A stretch of DNA of 64,000 bases from Opitutaceae bacterium UBA2377 (GCA_002344205.1 DDSZ01000046.1:2719-66718), one strand, 5' to 3'. Shown: positions 37,119 to 47,832, numbered from the stretch's first letter. Made by a program: numbers and translations. The notes: generated by a model not told the origin, from the letters alone.

Positions 37119-38320
37119 ACCCGTTTCCCTCCATGTCTCCCTCCCTTCCTCGCCGTTTTTTCCAACGACAGACCTGCCTTGGCGCGTTGGTCGTCCTCCT
37201 GGCTTTCATGCTTGCCGGTTGCGGCAAGAAAAATGCGCCCGCGGCCCAGCCTGCGGCCCTCGAAGTCGATGTTGTCACCGTCACCACAGCGCCCGTTGCC
37301 TTTACCCGCGAACTCCCCGGACGCACCGCCGCGCGCCGCATCGCCCAAGTGCGGGCGCGGGTCAATGGCATCGTGCTTCGGCGGCTTTTCACCGAGGGTG
37401 CCGAGGTCAAGGAAGGGGAGATCCTTTACGAGATCGATCCGGCGCCCTACGAAGCCGCGCTCGCGAGCGCCCGCGCCGCGCAGGCCCGCGCCGAGGCCAA
37501 CCTCGCGTCCGTCAAGATTCAAGCGGAGCGGTTCCGTCCGCTCGTGGCCAGCAACGCGGTCAGCAAGCAACAATACGATGACGCCTTGGCCGCGGCCGGA
37601 ATCGCCGAAGCCGAGGTGGCGTCCGCCAATGCGGCGGTTTTGGCGGCCGAGATCAACCTGGGCTACACCAAGGTCGCTTCGCCCATTGACGGTCGCATCG
37701 GCTTGGCCGAGGTCACGGAAGGCGCGTATGTGCAGGCGGCCCAAGCGACCCTGCTCGCCACCGTTCAGCAAACCGACCCGATTTACGTCAACCTCGTCCA
37801 GCCGAGTTCGGAAGTCGCCCGCCTGCGGCGTGAATTCGAAAGCGGCCGGATGACGCGCAACGAAGAGGGCCAGGCGGCGGTCACCCTCCTCCTAGAGGAC
37901 GGCACGGAGTATCCCGTCCCGGGGCGCATGGAATTCACGGACATCACGGTCGACCGCGGAACGGGCTCCGTGACGCTGCGTGCCCTGTTTCCCAACCCCA
38001 AGGGGGAGCTGCTCCCCGGCACTTTCGTGCGCGCCCGTTATGCAGAGGGCGTCAATCCCCAGGCACTGCTCGCCCCCCAGCAAGGCATCACGCGCAACTA
38101 CCGCGGAGATCCGACTGCTTACATCGTGGGCGCCGATGGCACAGCGGAATTGCGCGTGCTCAAGACCGGGCGCACCTACCGCGACTCCTGGGTCATCGAG
38201 TCCGGGTTGCAAGCCGGCGAGCGAGTCATTGTCACCAATCTTCAGCGTATCCGGCCGGGCGTGCCGGTGAAGCCGGTTCCCTTCCAGCCGAAAGCGGCAC
38301 CGGCCGTGCCGGCGCAATAA
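37115..38320 (+). CDS. RND efflux periplasmic adaptor lipoprotein (AcrA/MexA type)
   Basis: A 401-residue membrane fusion protein. The start at 37115 overlaps the MarR stop. A lipobox FMLAGC puts the lipid anchor at Cys 36. Next come the barrel-sandwich half ([31 protein letters not shown] in outline), a coiled-coil hairpin rich in Ala (about residues 110-170), the second lipoyl half ([19 protein letters not shown]), and beta-barrel and membrane-proximal domains. It would bridge the inner-membrane pump and the outer-membrane factor encoded downstream. Confidence 0.93.
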   Translation: MNPFPSMSPSLPRRFFQRQTCLGALVVLLAFMLAGCGKKNAPAAQPAALEVDVVTVTTAPVAFTRELPGRTAARRIAQVRARVNGIVLRRLFTEGAEVKEGEILYEIDPAPYEAALASARAAQARAEANLASVKIQAERFRPLVASNAVSKQQYDDALAAAGIAEAEVASANAAVLAAEINLGYTKVASPIDGRIGLAEVTEGAYVQAAQATLLATVQQTDPIYVNLVQPSSEVARLRREFESGRMTRNEEGQAAVTLLLEDGTEYPVPGRMEFTDITVDRGTGSVTLRALFPNPKGELLPGTFVRARYAEGVNPQALLAPQQGITRNYRGDPTAYIVGADGTAELRVLKTGRTYRDSWVIESGLQAGERVIVTNLQRIRPGVPVKPVPFQPKAAPAVPAQ

Positions 38321-38393
38321 CTCAATCACCCAAAGGGCGGCTCGCACACCTGACGCGCGTCCCGTCTCAGCCAATTCCTCCGACACACTTCAC

Positions 38394-41300
38394 ATGGCCA
38401 GATTTTTCATCGACCGTCCTGTTTTCGCGTGGGTCCTGTCCCTCTTCCTGATGGGGGCGGGCCTGCTTGCCATTCGTTCGCTGCCCGTTTCGCAGTATCC
38501 CAATATCGCCCCGCCCCAAGTGGCGATTTCTGCCACTTATCCCGGCGCCTCCGCCGACACGGTGGAGAACACGGTGGCCCAAGTGATCGAGCAGAATCTC
38601 ACCGGCATCGACAACGTGCTCTACATGCAGACCACGAGCGATTCCGACGGCAACGCCACCATCACGATCACGTTTCGCTCGGGGACGGATGCGGACATCG
38701 CCCAAGTCCAGGTGCAAAATAAGCTCCAGCTCGCGATCCCGCTGCTGCCCCAGGAGGTGCAGGATCTGGGTGTGAGGGTGCAGAAATCGGTCCGCAATTT
38801 CCTCATTGTCTATTCGTTTTATTCCGAATCGGAGTCGCTGACCCGCGACGATATTTCGGATTTCATCAACGCCAGTCTCAAGGAGCCGATCAGCCGGATT
38901 CCGGGCGTCGGCGAAACCGTGGTCTTCGGCAGCCAGTATGCCATGCGCATCTGGCTCAATGCCGACCAGATGACGAACTACGGTATCACGGTCGCGGACA
39001 TCACGAATGCGCTGGCCGCGCAAAATGCGCAGGTGTCTGCCGGCCAGTTTGGCGGGAGTCCGGCCGTGCCCGGCCAGCGCCTCAATGCGACGATCACCGC
39101 ACGCAGCCGCCTGCAAAGCCCGGAGGAATTCGCCAATGTGCTCTTGCGGACCAATCCCGACGGCGGCGCGGTGCGCCTGGGTGATGTCGCCCACATCGCG
39201 CTCGGAGGAGAGAACTACGCCATCGACGCATTCTTCAACGGACACCACTCGTCGGGTTTGGCCGTCCGCCCCACCGTCGGTGCCAACGCGCTGGAAACGG
39301 TCAAGCAGCTCAACGAGTTTCTCGCCTCGCAGGAGAGTTACTTCCCCGTCGGTATGAAATACACGGCGGCGTTCGACACGACGCCGTTCGTTCGCCTCTC
39401 GATCGAGGGGGTCGTCAAGACCCTCGTCGAGGCGGTCATCCTGGTGTTTCTGGTGATGTATCTGTTCCTCCAGAACCTTCGGGCCACGCTCATCCCCTCG
39501 ATCGCCGTGCCAGTCGTGCTGCTGGGCACGTTTGCGATCATGTCAGCCTTTGGTTTCACGATCAACACGCTCACGATGTTCGGCCTCGTGCTGGCGATCG
39601 GCCTGCTGGTGGACGACGCCATTGTGGTGGTCGAGAATGTCGAGCGCGTCATGGCCGAGGAGGGTCTTTCCCCCAAGGAAGCCACGCGAAAATCGATGGA
39701 TCAGATTACCGGTGCGCTCGTGGGAATCGGCCTGGTGCTCTCCGCAGTGTTCATCCCGATGGCGTTCTTCGGCGGTGCGACCGGCATCATCTATCGGCAG
39801 TTCTCCATCACCATTGTTTCGGCGATGGCGCTTTCAGTATTTGTCGCCCTTACCCTGACACCCGCACTCTGCGCCACGATGCTGAAGCCCATCCCGAAAG
39901 GACATCATGCCGAGAAGCGCGGCTTTTTTGGCTGGTTCAACCGGGTTTTTGGCCGCACCACGGACATCTACGTGGGCGGCGTCAGTCGCTCGGTGCGGCG
40001 ATGGGGGCGTTCGCTCGTCGTCTTTGCCGTGATCGTGGCGGCCATGGGTTTCGTTTACCTGCGCATCCCGTCGTCCTTTCTCCCGGACGAGGATCAAGGC
40101 GTGATGATGATGCAGGTCATGCTTCCGGCGGGAGCGACGCAGGAACAAACCAGCGCCGTGCTGAAAAAGGTGACGGACTATTTTCTGACCCAGGAAAAGG
40201 ACGCGGTGGAATCCGTTTTTGCCGTCGCCGGCTTCAGCTTCGGCGGTCGCGGACAAAATGCCGGCTTGGGATTTGTTAGGCTAAAGGACTGGGACGAACG
40301 ACCAGGTGATAACCTGAAGGTCCAGGCTCTCGCCGGTCGCGCCATGGGCTATTTTTCGACTCTTAGAGAAGGCATGGTGTTTGCGTTCCCGCCGCCCGCC
40401 ATCATCGAACTAGGCACGGCCAACGGGTTCGAATACCAGCTCATCGACCGCTCCGCGCAAGGCCACCAGGCGCTTATGCAGGCCCGCGGGCAGCTTCTTG
40501 GGCTGGCCGGTGCTGACCCACGCATCATTGGCGCCCGGCCCACGGGCTTCGATGACGTCGCGCAGTATCAGCTCGATATTGACGAGGGCAAGGCCAGTGC
40601 GTTGGGCGTGCCCCTGGCGCTCGTCAATCGGACGCTGGCGGCAACCTGGGGCTCGTCTTATATCGGCGATTTCAGCCACCGCGGCCGCGTGAAACGCATT
40701 TACATGCAGGCTGACGCGCCGTTCCGCATGAATCCGGAAGATTTGGAGCGCTGGTATGTGCCCAACCTGGCGGGCGATCCGGTCCCCCTTGGGGCGTTCG
40801 TGGGCGGGCATTGGACCTTTGGCTCACCACTGCTCGCGCGCTTCAACGGTCTTCCCTCCATCACCATCCAGGGCCAGGCGTCGCCCGGCCACAGTTCGGG
40901 AGAAGCCATGACCGCGATGGAGGAGCTCACGCGCAAGCTCCCGCCGGGATTCGACCTCGCCTGGACTGGACTTTCCTACGAAGAGAAACAGTCGGGAGCC
41001 CAAGCTACCGCCCTCTACGCCATTTCATTGCTCGTAGTCTTTCTTTGCCTCGCCGCGCTCTATGAGAGCTGGGCGGTGCCGTTTTCGGTCATGCTCGTGG
41101 TCCCGATCGGCATCCTCGGTGCGGTGCTCGCGGTCTTCCTGCGTGGATTAACCAACGATGTCTACTTCCAGGTCGGACTGCTCACGGTTGTCGGTCTCTC
41201 CGCCAAGAACGCCATCCTGATCGTCGAGTTCGCCCGCGAGGGATACAACCGGGGCATGAGCCTGTTTGATGCGACTCTGCTCGCCTGTCGGCAGCGTCTG

Positions 41301-41534
41301 CGTCCGATCATCATGACCTCCCTGGCGTTCGGGTTGGGCGTGTTGCCGCTCGCGATCGCCAGAGGCGCCGGTTCGGGCAGCCAGAATTCGGTCGGCACGG
41401 GCGTGCTGGGTGGCATGATCACGGCGACATTCCTGGCCGTGTTCCTCATCCCGGTATTTTATGTCGTGGTCACGCGGCTGTTCCGCGTGAAACCGCTTCA
41501 AGCCACCAGCGAACTTCCGGAGGCCAAGCAATGA
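38394..41534 (+). CDS. acrB: RND multidrug efflux pump, HAE1 family (AcrB/MexB type)
   Basis: A 1046-residue proton-driven pump, the usual family length. It starts [18 protein letters not shown], then two repeats of six transmembrane helices with large periplasmic loops. The proton relay is intact: adjacent Asp 407 and 408 in [12 protein letters not shown] and a Lys at about 938 in [13 protein letters not shown]. The GATTG and porter-domain segments ([13 protein letters not shown]) are also recognisable. It is 73 bases after the adaptor and overlaps the outer-membrane factor by 4 bases. Function: export of hydrophobic toxic compounds; the specific substrates cannot be read from the sequence. 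The symbol marks the family only. Confidence 0.94.
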   Translation: MARFFIDRPVFAWVLSLFLMGAGLLAIRSLPVSQYPNIAPPQVAISATYPGASADTVENTVAQVIEQNLTGIDNVLYMQTTSDSDGNATITITFRSGTDADIAQVQVQNKLQLAIPLLPQEVQDLGVRVQKSVRNFLIVYSFYSESESLTRDDISDFINASLKEPISRIPGVGETVVFGSQYAMRIWLNADQMTNYGITVADITNALAAQNAQVSAGQFGGSPAVPGQRLNATITARSRLQSPEEFANVLLRTNPDGGAVRLGDVAHIALGGENYAIDAFFNGHHSSGLAVRPTVGANALETVKQLNEFLASQESYFPVGMKYTAAFDTTPFVRLSIEGVVKTLVEAVILVFLVMYLFLQNLRATLIPSIAVPVVLLGTFAIMSAFGFTINTLTMFGLVLAIGLLVDDAIVVVENVERVMAEEGLSPKEATRKSMDQITGALVGIGLVLSAVFIPMAFFGGATGIIYRQFSITIVSAMALSVFVALTLTPALCATMLKPIPKGHHAEKRGFFGWFNRVFGRTTDIYVGGVSRSVRRWGRSLVVFAVIVAAMGFVYLRIPSSFLPDEDQGVMMMQVMLPAGATQEQTSAVLKKVTDYFLTQEKDAVESVFAVAGFSFGGRGQNAGLGFVRLKDWDERPGDNLKVQALAGRAMGYFSTLREGMVFAFPPPAIIELGTANGFEYQLIDRSAQGHQALMQARGQLLGLAGADPRIIGARPTGFDDVAQYQLDIDEGKASALGVPLALVNRTLAATWGSSYIGDFSHRGRVKRIYMQADAPFRMNPEDLERWYVPNLAGDPVPLGAFVGGHWTFGSPLLARFNGLPSITIQGQASPGHSSGEAMTAMEELTRKLPPGFDLAWTGLSYEEKQSGAQATALYAISLLVVFLCLAALYESWAVPFSVMLVVPIGILGAVLAVFLRGLTNDVYFQVGLLTVVGLSAKNAILIVEFAREGYNRGMSLFDATLLACRQRLRPIIMTSLAFGLGVLPLAIARGAGSGSQNSVGTGVLGGMITATFLAVFLIPVFYVVVTRLFRVKPLQATSELPEAKQ

Positions 41535-42982
41535 TCTCCTGGCCCACCATGCGACCAATCTTTACGCCCCTCGCCGCCGGCTTCGTATTGCTGAGCGGGT
41601 GCTCGCTAGCACCCAAATATCAACGCCCCGATGCGCCCATTGCGCCGTCTTACCTGACGGGTTCGCCAGCGTCCGGGAGCCAGACCGCCATTCCGGCGGC
41701 GGAGCTCGCTTGGCGGGAATTCTTCGGTGACGCGCGCCTGCAGCGGCTCATAGGACTTGCGCTCGAGAACAATCGCGATCTGCGCGTCGCCGCGCTCAAT
41801 GTGGAGCGGGTGCGGGCCATCTATAACATTCAGCGCACGGCTCTCATCCCGAGTCTCGACGCGACGGCGAACGGCAGCCGCCAACGCACGCCGGCCCAAT
41901 TGAGCCCCTCGGGCCAGGCGGTGACGAGTTCAAGCTACAGCGTCGGGCTCCAAATTCCTTCCTATGAAGTCGATTTCTTCGGCCGGATCGTGAGCCTGCG
42001 CGATCAAGTGCTGCACCAATATCTCGCGACCCAGGAGGCCCGCAACAGCGCCCAAATCAGCCTTATCTCCGCTGTCGCGCGGCAGGCACTCGCGCTCATT
42101 GCGGCAGAAGAGCAACTCGCTCTGGCGCGCGAGACGTTGGCGGCGGCCGAACAGTCTCTGGCGCTCAATCGTCAGACGTTCGAGGGCGGGGTAACCTCTG
42201 AACTCGATCTGCGCACGGCGGAGGCGCAGCGCGAGACCGTTCGCGCGAACGTCTCCCTCCTCGCGCAGCAGGTGGAACAGTTCAGGAACGGGCTCGTGCT
42301 GCTGGTTGGCGCGCCCCTGCCGGACGATCTGCCACCGGCCGCCTCCCTCGCCACGCAGAAGCTCATCGAAGATCTTCCGGCCGGATTGCCCGCCGACCTG
42401 CTGGCCCGGCGGCCCGATGTGCGGGCGGCAGAGCATGCGCTACAAGCCGCCAACGCCAATATTGGCGTGGCGCGAGCCGCATTCTTTCCGTCCGTGAAAC
42501 TCACCGCCTTTGGTGGCAGCGCCAGCACGGAGCTTTCGGGGTTGTTCAAAAGCGGTTCAGGAGGCTGGAGCTTTTCTCCGTCGATCACGGTTCCGATCTT
42601 CGCTGCCGGACGCAACAAGGCCCAACTCGACGTTGCCTGGATCGAGCAGCGCATCGAAATCGCCACCTATCAGCGGACGATCCAAAATGCTTTCCGCGAA
42701 GTGGCCGACGCGCTCGCCGTGCGCAATCTGATCAACGAGGCCGTCGCCGCCCAAGAGGCGCGCGTCGTCGCCGCGCAGCGGCGCTATGAGCTGACGCAGC
42801 AGCGCTTCACGGCCGGTATCGACTCTTTCCTTGGTGTGCTCCTGGCCCAGCAGGAACTGTTCGCGGCGCAGCAATCGCTGATCGACGCGCGGCTCGCCCG
42901 GCTCGCCAATCTTACCGCGCTCTATGCCGCACTCGGAGGCGGCTGGCAGGATACTTCTTTCCTCAACCCGGCAACAAGATGA
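41531..42982 (+). CDS. Outer-membrane efflux lipoprotein (OprM/NodT type)
   Basis: A 483-residue TolC-like factor. A lipobox LLSGC gives the acylated Cys 24, and the following [10 protein letters not shown] is characteristic of NodT/OprM proteins. Two outer-membrane efflux repeats follow, the second beginning near [28 protein letters not shown]. The start overlaps the pump stop (ATGA). A second ATG at 41549 gives a more compact signal peptide and is equally plausible. It completes the tripartite pump, giving a continuous channel to the outside. Confidence 0.92.
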   Translation: MISWPTMRPIFTPLAAGFVLLSGCSLAPKYQRPDAPIAPSYLTGSPASGSQTAIPAAELAWREFFGDARLQRLIGLALENNRDLRVAALNVERVRAIYNIQRTALIPSLDATANGSRQRTPAQLSPSGQAVTSSSYSVGLQIPSYEVDFFGRIVSLRDQVLHQYLATQEARNSAQISLISAVARQALALIAAEEQLALARETLAAAEQSLALNRQTFEGGVTSELDLRTAEAQRETVRANVSLLAQQVEQFRNGLVLLVGAPLPDDLPPAASLATQKLIEDLPAGLPADLLARRPDVRAAEHALQAANANIGVARAAFFPSVKLTAFGGSASTELSGLFKSGSGGWSFSPSITVPIFAAGRNKAQLDVAWIEQRIEIATYQRTIQNAFREVADALAVRNLINEAVAAQEARVVAAQRRYELTQQRFTAGIDSFLGVLLAQQELFAAQQSLIDARLARLANLTALYAALGGGWQDTSFLNPATR

Positions 42983-43037
42983 TCACAGCCTCGACGTCAG
43001 AACCGGCCTTTCGCTGCCCTCCCTGACCCGACCAACC

Positions 43038-43619
43038 GTGGCAAAGGTATCTCCATCTTCGTCTCTCAACTCCTCCTCCGGGGGAGCCGACTGGAGAAAG
43101 TTGTTGCCCGTCTGCTTGCGCAAGGCCCACCGCCACCTGCCGTGCGAACCGGCGGCTGGCGAACTATTGCTGCGGTTCACCGCCTCCGCCCGCGCCTTGC
43201 ACGAGGGGTTCATGCGGGTCTTCGGCCCGGAGGGGTTGACCGATCACAAGTTCATTGTGCTGGTCGTGCTCTCGGCCATTGATCCCCAACCCTCTACCGC
43301 GTCCCAACTCGCGGTGCATGCGGGTGTCACCCGCGCGTCCATGACCAAGGTGCTCGACAGTCTCGATCACTCCGGGTGGATCAAACGGGTCCGCAACGCT
43401 CAGGACCGACGGACAATCCTGGTGAAGCTGATGCCAAGCGGGCGAAGCGTGATCAGCGAAGCGGCGGCGCGTTATCTCAGAATCGCCGCCGGCTTGGTCC
43501 GTCCGCTGGACCCCTCCGACCTTGCCGCCTTCGCCCGGATCTGCGCTCGCCTCCACACGGCGGCGAATGCGCTGCCCGGTGACATCTCGCATTGTCAATC
43601 CAACCCCGAATCGTCATGA
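43038..43619 (+). CDS. Second MarR family regulator, downstream of the RND cassette
   Basis: A 193-residue winged-helix protein. The DNA-binding part reads TASQLAVHAGVTRASMTKVLDSLDHSGWI and the wing is RVRNAQDRRTILVKLMPSG. The frame stays open from 42924, inside the efflux gene; the GTG at 43038 is the first start after that gene's stop, so it was preferred, but the start is uncertain. It is only distantly similar to the MarR at 36600. Its stop overlaps the next gene by ATGA. It may control the same pump or the two membrane proteins after it. Confidence 0.8.
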   Translation: MAKVSPSSSLNSSSGGADWRKLLPVCLRKAHRHLPCEPAAGELLLRFTASARALHEGFMRVFGPEGLTDHKFIVLVVLSAIDPQPSTASQLAVHAGVTRASMTKVLDSLDHSGWIKRVRNAQDRRTILVKLMPSGRSVISEAAARYLRIAAGLVRPLDPSDLAAFARICARLHTAANALPGDISHCQSNPESS

Positions 43620-44047
43620 TTTCTCCCGATGTCTTTCATCGCCTTCGAGCTGCGCAGCATCGTGCGGTCCACGAACAACGGCTTTTATCCGGCCGCGACT
43701 GGCTGCTTGTCGCCGGCTTTGTCCAGATTCTGACGGCGATCCATCCGCTCTTCGCTTGGATAAATAATGCCGTGCTCGGTGGCGACTTGCACCGGGGCTT
43801 GCATCCGGGTGTCCACGTTGCCGCCACGCTCGCTCTGGCTGCGACGCTGGTGGTGCTGTGGCTGTGGGCACGCCACGCGCCCTTTCGGGCTGCGGTCACC
43901 GGAGTGATCGTTTTTGTCCTGGTGCATGGCGCACTGGGGTTTGCCGACCCGGGCGCCCTTTTGTCCGGCGCGGTGGTGAAATCGCTCATCCTCCTCGGCT
44001 TGTTGCACGCGGCACGCACCGGATACCTCCGCCACCGGCCGCTTTGA
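43616..44047 (+). CDS. Small membrane protein, unrecognised
   Basis: A 143-residue protein not recognised as any family. Four hydrophobic segments can be seen: WLLVAGFVQILTAIHPLF, VAATLALAATLVVLWLW, AAVTGVIVFVLVHGALGF and GAVVKSLILLGLLHAA. The N-terminus is basic and carries His residues (FHRLRAAQHRAVHEQR). It is translationally coupled to the upstream MarR gene by an ATGA overlap, so the two probably work together. No enzymatic motif is visible. Confidence 0.65.
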   Translation: MISPDVFHRLRAAQHRAVHEQRLLSGRDWLLVAGFVQILTAIHPLFAWINNAVLGGDLHRGLHPGVHVAATLALAATLVVLWLWARHAPFRAAVTGVIVFVLVHGALGFADPGALLSGAVVKSLILLGLLHAARTGYLRHRPL

Positions 44048-44067
44048 TCCCTCGTTCACTCGCAATC

Positions 44068-44889
44068 ATGAAACCCCCCGTCGTCATTACACCTGAACCG
44101 CCCGATGCTTCTTCTGACCTCGGGCCATATCACCGGGGCGGCCCGTTTGCCCTGTTCATCGCCATTTTCTGCACGTTTTCCTTCGCCGCCACCGTTCTGC
44201 TGCTCTGGCGCGAAAATTTCCGCTTTTGGGCCGGTCTTGGGGCGCTGCTTTTCGGGGGGGCCGCGCTTTGGGCGGCGTGGTGCATCATCGAGCGATTCCG
44301 CCATCACGCCGCGCTGCCGCGCTCCCACGCCGTGCTCACCGGCGCGCTCGCCTTCGATATCCACACCACTTGCCGCGATGTGGCCGCCACCGTCTTTTTT
44401 GATCCGGATGATGTGCGACCGGGCGCGTTGACCCAGCTCTACTGTTTCGTGGAGAACTATGCCTCGCGGTGGCGCCGCGCGCGTTTCCGCATCGGCCCAC
44501 ACCCCGGTCTCGGGCTGAACGAGGAGCATTGCGTTTATCTCGAACTCGCCGCCGGACAGGCCGCCGTGTATGCGCTGCCGCTTGGGGTCGTGGCCACTCT
44601 CGGGGTCGGCGAGCACGACCTGCCGGTAACCTTGCAGGTGGATAAACCCAACGGCACGGGCGCGCGTCTGCCTGGCTCTCGCCGGCATCTGTATGATCTC
44701 TGGACGGTTCACTTCGCTGTTCCCTTCACGGTCGATGCCTCTCTAGTCGATAAACCGGCTCCGGCTGGCGTCACCGCGGGGATAGGCCGCTGCCTTTCGC
44801 TCGCGTCTGTGAGCGAACCGGCGCCGCGGCTCGCCGCGCTGCACGCACTGGTCGAGGGCAATCCCGATCAGACGCCGGCTTCCGCATGA
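44068..44889 (+). CDS. Membrane-anchored protein of unknown function
   Basis: A 273-residue protein without a recognised family. Two transmembrane helices lie close together at about residues 25-48 and 52-78, followed by a soluble domain of about 190 residues rich in beta-strand-forming sequence (HAVLTGALAFDIHTTCRD, VYLELAAGQAAVYALPLG). The C-terminal 60 residues look like a short stalk. The start ATG at 44068 is 20 bases after the previous stop, so it is likely the last gene of that unit. The open frame to 43858 overlaps the preceding gene and is not used. Confidence 0.65.
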   Translation: MKPPVVITPEPPDASSDLGPYHRGGPFALFIAIFCTFSFAATVLLLWRENFRFWAGLGALLFGGAALWAAWCIIERFRHHAALPRSHAVLTGALAFDIHTTCRDVAATVFFDPDDVRPGALTQLYCFVENYASRWRRARFRIGPHPGLGLNEEHCVYLELAAGQAAVYALPLGVVATLGVGEHDLPVTLQVDKPNGTGARLPGSRRHLYDLWTVHFAVPFTVDASLVDKPAPAGVTAGIGRCLSLASVSEPAPRLAALHALVEGNPDQTPASA

Positions 44890-44978
44890 CCTTGGATGAA
44901 CGAACGCCTTGCCCCCACCCACCGCGCGATCCCCTCACCAAGCCGGCCCCCTGATGTGCATGTCTGTGTCCAAGCCGC

Positions 44979-45065
44979 GTGATCGCCGTTCTTATCATAT
45001 TGCTCCTGCTGGTGATTGTCGTGTCGCTCGATTCCGACAACGACGATGGGGGTGGTTCGCAATGA
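44979..45065 (+). CDS. Possible 28-residue single-span membrane peptide
   Basis: A GTG-started frame encodes VIAVLIILLLLVIVVSL followed by an acidic, Gly-rich tail (DSDNDDGGGSQ). A pure hydrophobic helix with a short charged tail is unusual by chance in such GC-rich DNA. No obvious ribosome-binding site is seen and no family is known. The call is tentative. Confidence 0.3.
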   Translation: MIAVLIILLLLVIVVSLDSDNDDGGGSQ

Positions 45066-45112
45066 AGAGCGGGCCGTTTCCCGCGCATTAACAATCTCAC
45101 GGTCATGCCCTG

Positions 45113-45937
45113 ATGCAGTCTTTCGGCTACTATGCCACCATTCCCCTCGATGCCCAGGTCATCGAACGGAATGCGATGCTTGGCTACCCACGCGAAAAAA
45201 TCGCGTTTACAAGTTGCACGGGTGAACGGATTGCCGGCTGGCTTACTCTTCCCCAAAGGACTGGTGCGCCGCATGCGTGCATCCTTGTTCTCCATGGTGC
45301 GGGCGTCACCGAAGAGGCGTGGTGGAGTGCAGGGAATCCGGCTGGCCCTTTGGTGCCGCGGTTGCTGGAGACCGGCTACGCAGTCTTCATGTTGGAAACG
45401 GCGTCTTTTGCCAAACATCGGCCTCCCCCCGACATTGCCAAGGGCAAAGAGGCTTCGTTAACGCCTGGATGGCGCCGCGGGTTTCGCGCTCATATCTGCC
45501 GCGCAACCGCCGATCACCGACGAGCGCTTGATTATTTGGGGACGCGAACCGACCTCAATCCAAGCCACAGCGCCGTTTTTGGCTACAGCATGGGCGGTGT
45601 CGCTGCGACCAGGCTGGTTGCCGTCGAGCCCCGCCTCAAGGCCGGGGTTATCTGCGTGGCGCCGCCAATGATAAAACCCGGTTCTGTGTTTTCCGCTACA
45701 CGCGCCCGCTTGGCTGCGATCGCACCGGAGATCGAAGCCCGCACGCTGGCAGATCGACCACTGCTGTTTCTCATGGCACGCCATGACATCTATTTTTCGG
45801 CCGAGGAGGCGGAGGGCCTGATTGCGCTCGTTCCCGGCTCGGCCAAGCGGGTCAAGTTCTTTGAGAGTGGGCATATTCTGCCGCATGCCTACATCAACGA
45901 TACCGTAAGTTGGTTTAGCCAACATTTGAAACCGTAG
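45113..45937 (+). CDS. Alpha/beta hydrolase, paralogue of the 30163-31137 esterase, without signal peptide
   Basis: A 274-residue hydrolase. From about residue 10 it parallels the secreted enzyme at 30163: IPLDAQVIERN, YPREKIAFTSCTGERIAGW, VLHGAG, EEAWW, GYSMGG (nucleophile), MARHDIYF and SGHILPHAYIND. The paralogue's signal peptide and first 50 residues are missing; the homology runs up to the ATG at 45113 and the sequence before it does not encode an export signal. It may be a 5'-truncated copy or a cytoplasmic version. It lies next to a group of gene fragments. Confidence 0.75.
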   Translation: MQSFGYYATIPLDAQVIERNAMLGYPREKIAFTSCTGERIAGWLTLPQRTGAPHACILVLHGAGVTEEAWWSAGNPAGPLVPRLLETGYAVFMLETASFAKHRPPPDIAKGKEASLTPGWRRGFRAHICRATADHRRALDYLGTRTDLNPSHSAVFGYSMGGVAATRLVAVEPRLKAGVICVAPPMIKPGSVFSATRARLAAIAPEIEARTLADRPLLFLMARHDIYFSAEEAEGLIALVPGSAKRVKFFESGHILPHAYINDTVSWFSQHLKP

Positions 45938-45957
45938 TTTCTTGCTTTCCAATTGGA

Positions 45958-46099
45958 TTAGCGGGCAAAGCGGACGAGTTGCTTGGTTCCATTGTCTATC
46001 CAGTCGAAATCCAGTTCGACGCCAAGGCCGGGGCCGTCGGGCCCGGTCAGGAATCCCTCGGCGTCGATGGCATACGGGTTGTGCTTGAAGATTGGAAAT
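45958..46099 (-). pseudogene. Enolase-superfamily (mandelate-racemase-like) C-terminal remnant
   Basis: The minus strand ends with FPIFKHNPYAIDAEGFL then TGPDGPGLGVELDFDW and a TAA at 45958. PxGPGLGVELD close to the C-terminus is typical of the mandelate racemase/galactonate dehydratase group of the enolase superfamily. Only about 46 codons remain; upstream the frame is lost. Confidence 0.6.
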
Positions 46100-46640
46100 G
46101 ACGCAGGAAGACAGTAAGTGTCGAGTTCGCCTTTTGGTCACCTACAATTCAATTCTGTAGGTGCCGATCAGGTTTGTGATGGGCGTGAAGACATCATTGT
46201 CGAAACCGGAACCGAGGACGTTGATAGATGCACACGCCGCCGACTCGTTGATTGAGGGCGAACTGGTGGCGGCGACGTTCACCGCGAGCGGTTAAGCATG
46301 CCGCCCGGGGTGATGCTTGCACAACATGCCGATGGCATGGCAGAGAGTGTCCTGCTGGTCCGCCATGACTGAGCCAACGCAAAGGCCGCTTACCCCTTCT
46401 TTTTCAACGACCGGGTCACGGAGGCGCGGACATCCAGGCCGGTCACTTTCGCAGATCCCGCGAGCGCTTCAGCGGTGGTGGCCGGCGCGATGTTCTTGCA
46501 CCATGACACTACGCAACTTTCCTATCGACGCGAGAACATCGGGCTCTTGAACTATGGCCAGCGGAGCCGCACCAATCTCACGGGGCACGTTCTGTTGTGC
46601 AGACTCTCGGGCCTTCGAGCCTGATGCTTAGGGTGGTCGC
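46100..46640. other. Scrambled region with unidentified gene tails
   Basis: No complete gene. On the minus strand a tail reading SINVLGSGFDNDVFTPI and IGTYRIEL ends at a TAG at 46142-46144; I cannot assign it. Plus-strand frames at 46317-46640 are short and without family match. The stretch looks like joined debris between the enolase remnant and the HipA remnant. Confidence 0.4.
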
Positions 46641-47198
46641 GGCGTGGCGGTCATTACCCGATTTGACCGCGCCAGCGCGGTTCGGCTGCCCTTTGTTTCC
46701 GGTGCGACTCTGCTGGGCCTGTCACCGGGACAACCGGGATCATACACGCAACTGGCCGATGGCATCCGTCGCTTTGGTCATGATGTAACCGGAGATTTGC
46801 GTGAACTGTGGCGACGCATGATTTTCTCGCTTCTGGTCAGTAACCATGACGATCACCTGCGCAATCACGGCTTTCTGATGCGTGAACCGGGGCATTGGTC
46901 CTTGTCCCCGGCCTACGATCTCAATCCGGTGCCCGAAGTGGACCGGGTGCACATCAACCAGACAGCAATTACCGAAGGACAAGAGGAGGCATCGATCGAT
47001 GCTGCGCTGGCCGCGACGATGCGCTTCGGCCTCAAACTGGCTGAGGCTAAATCGATTCTGGCGAAAGTTTTCACGGCAGTCGCCAGCTGGCGCGTGGCTG
47101 CACGGCGGATGAAACTCAAGACCGCGACACTTACGGCTTACGAGAGCGCCTTCGAAAGCCCCGTGATGGTCGAGGCCAGGAAATTGCTAGCTCAGTGA
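46641..47198 (+). pseudogene. HipA-like kinase, C-terminal fragment
   Basis: About 185 codons match the C-terminal half of HipA-type Ser/Thr kinases: VAVITRFDR, LPFVSGATLLGL, GIRRFGHDV, the catalytic loop SNHDDHLRNHGF and LSPAYDLNPVPE. The N-terminal HipA domain and the glycine-rich loop are absent and no HipB is next to it. The C-terminus is complete. Any product would lack the ATP-binding lobe, so it is treated as a pseudogene. Confidence 0.8.
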
Positions 47199-47304
47199 CC
47201 GCCAGGCTCCCCCAAAACTCTGTAGATTGCAGACAGTGAGTGAAGACGATCCAAGTCTCTAAATCTGATTGCGAGTTGCGCTACACGTGGGATCAGCGCA
47301 AATA

Positions 47305-47832
47305 TTAATGCGAGATCATCTTCATCATCCGCCGTGCCCGGGCGCGCACCGCCGGTGTCGCTCCCTGTGTGACACAGCGCTCAACCAGCGCATCGACTCT
47401 CATTCTTTCCCGCTCGAAGCCTGGGGCACGGCTCAACCGAACGAGGCACTCAAGGGCAAACGCCTGCACGATGCTGCTCCGGTTGTTCAGATAGCCGCGC
47501 ACCGTGGCCAAAGTACGCCGACGATCGGCAGCCGTGATCGTCGTCAGCCGCGGAAGGATCAAGCAAACATGCTCGCGTACCACCCAGTCGTCGACTGCGG
47601 TCAGATGATCCAGAATTTCGCGTTGGTAAGGCTGGATGAGATCGGGCCGCTCCGCCGACACTTTCTCCAGCGCATCGCTCGCGCGACCGCGAATCACTTC
47701 GTCGCCGCTGGCGATCCCATCGAACAACTCGGAGACCAACTCGGGCCGGGCGAGAACCCGGTTCGCTACCTCGGCCGAGCGCCCCAACGTCCGCCGGTCA
47801 CCTCCGGCCAGCATTTCCAACAACGTGCTCAT
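47305..47832 (-). CDS. HEAT-like helical repeat protein
   Basis: A 175-residue protein made almost entirely of paired helices, for example DGIASGDEVIRGRASDAL, HLTAVDDWVVREHVCLIL and YLNNRSSIVQAFALECLVRL, with spacing of about 35-40 residues. This is the pattern of HEAT/armadillo scaffolds that bind partner proteins. No enzyme motif is present. Its start overlaps the stop of the M23 peptidase gene by 4 bases (ATGA), so both are one operon. The frame is open upstream but runs inside the peptidase gene. Confidence 0.7.
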   Translation of the reverse strand: MSTLLEMLAGGDRRTLGRSAEVANRVLARPELVSELFDGIASGDEVIRGRASDALEKVSAERPDLIQPYQREILDHLTAVDDWVVREHVCLILPRLTTITAADRRRTLATVRGYLNNRSSIVQAFALECLVRLSRAPGFERERMRVDALVERCVTQGATPAVRARARRMMKMISH

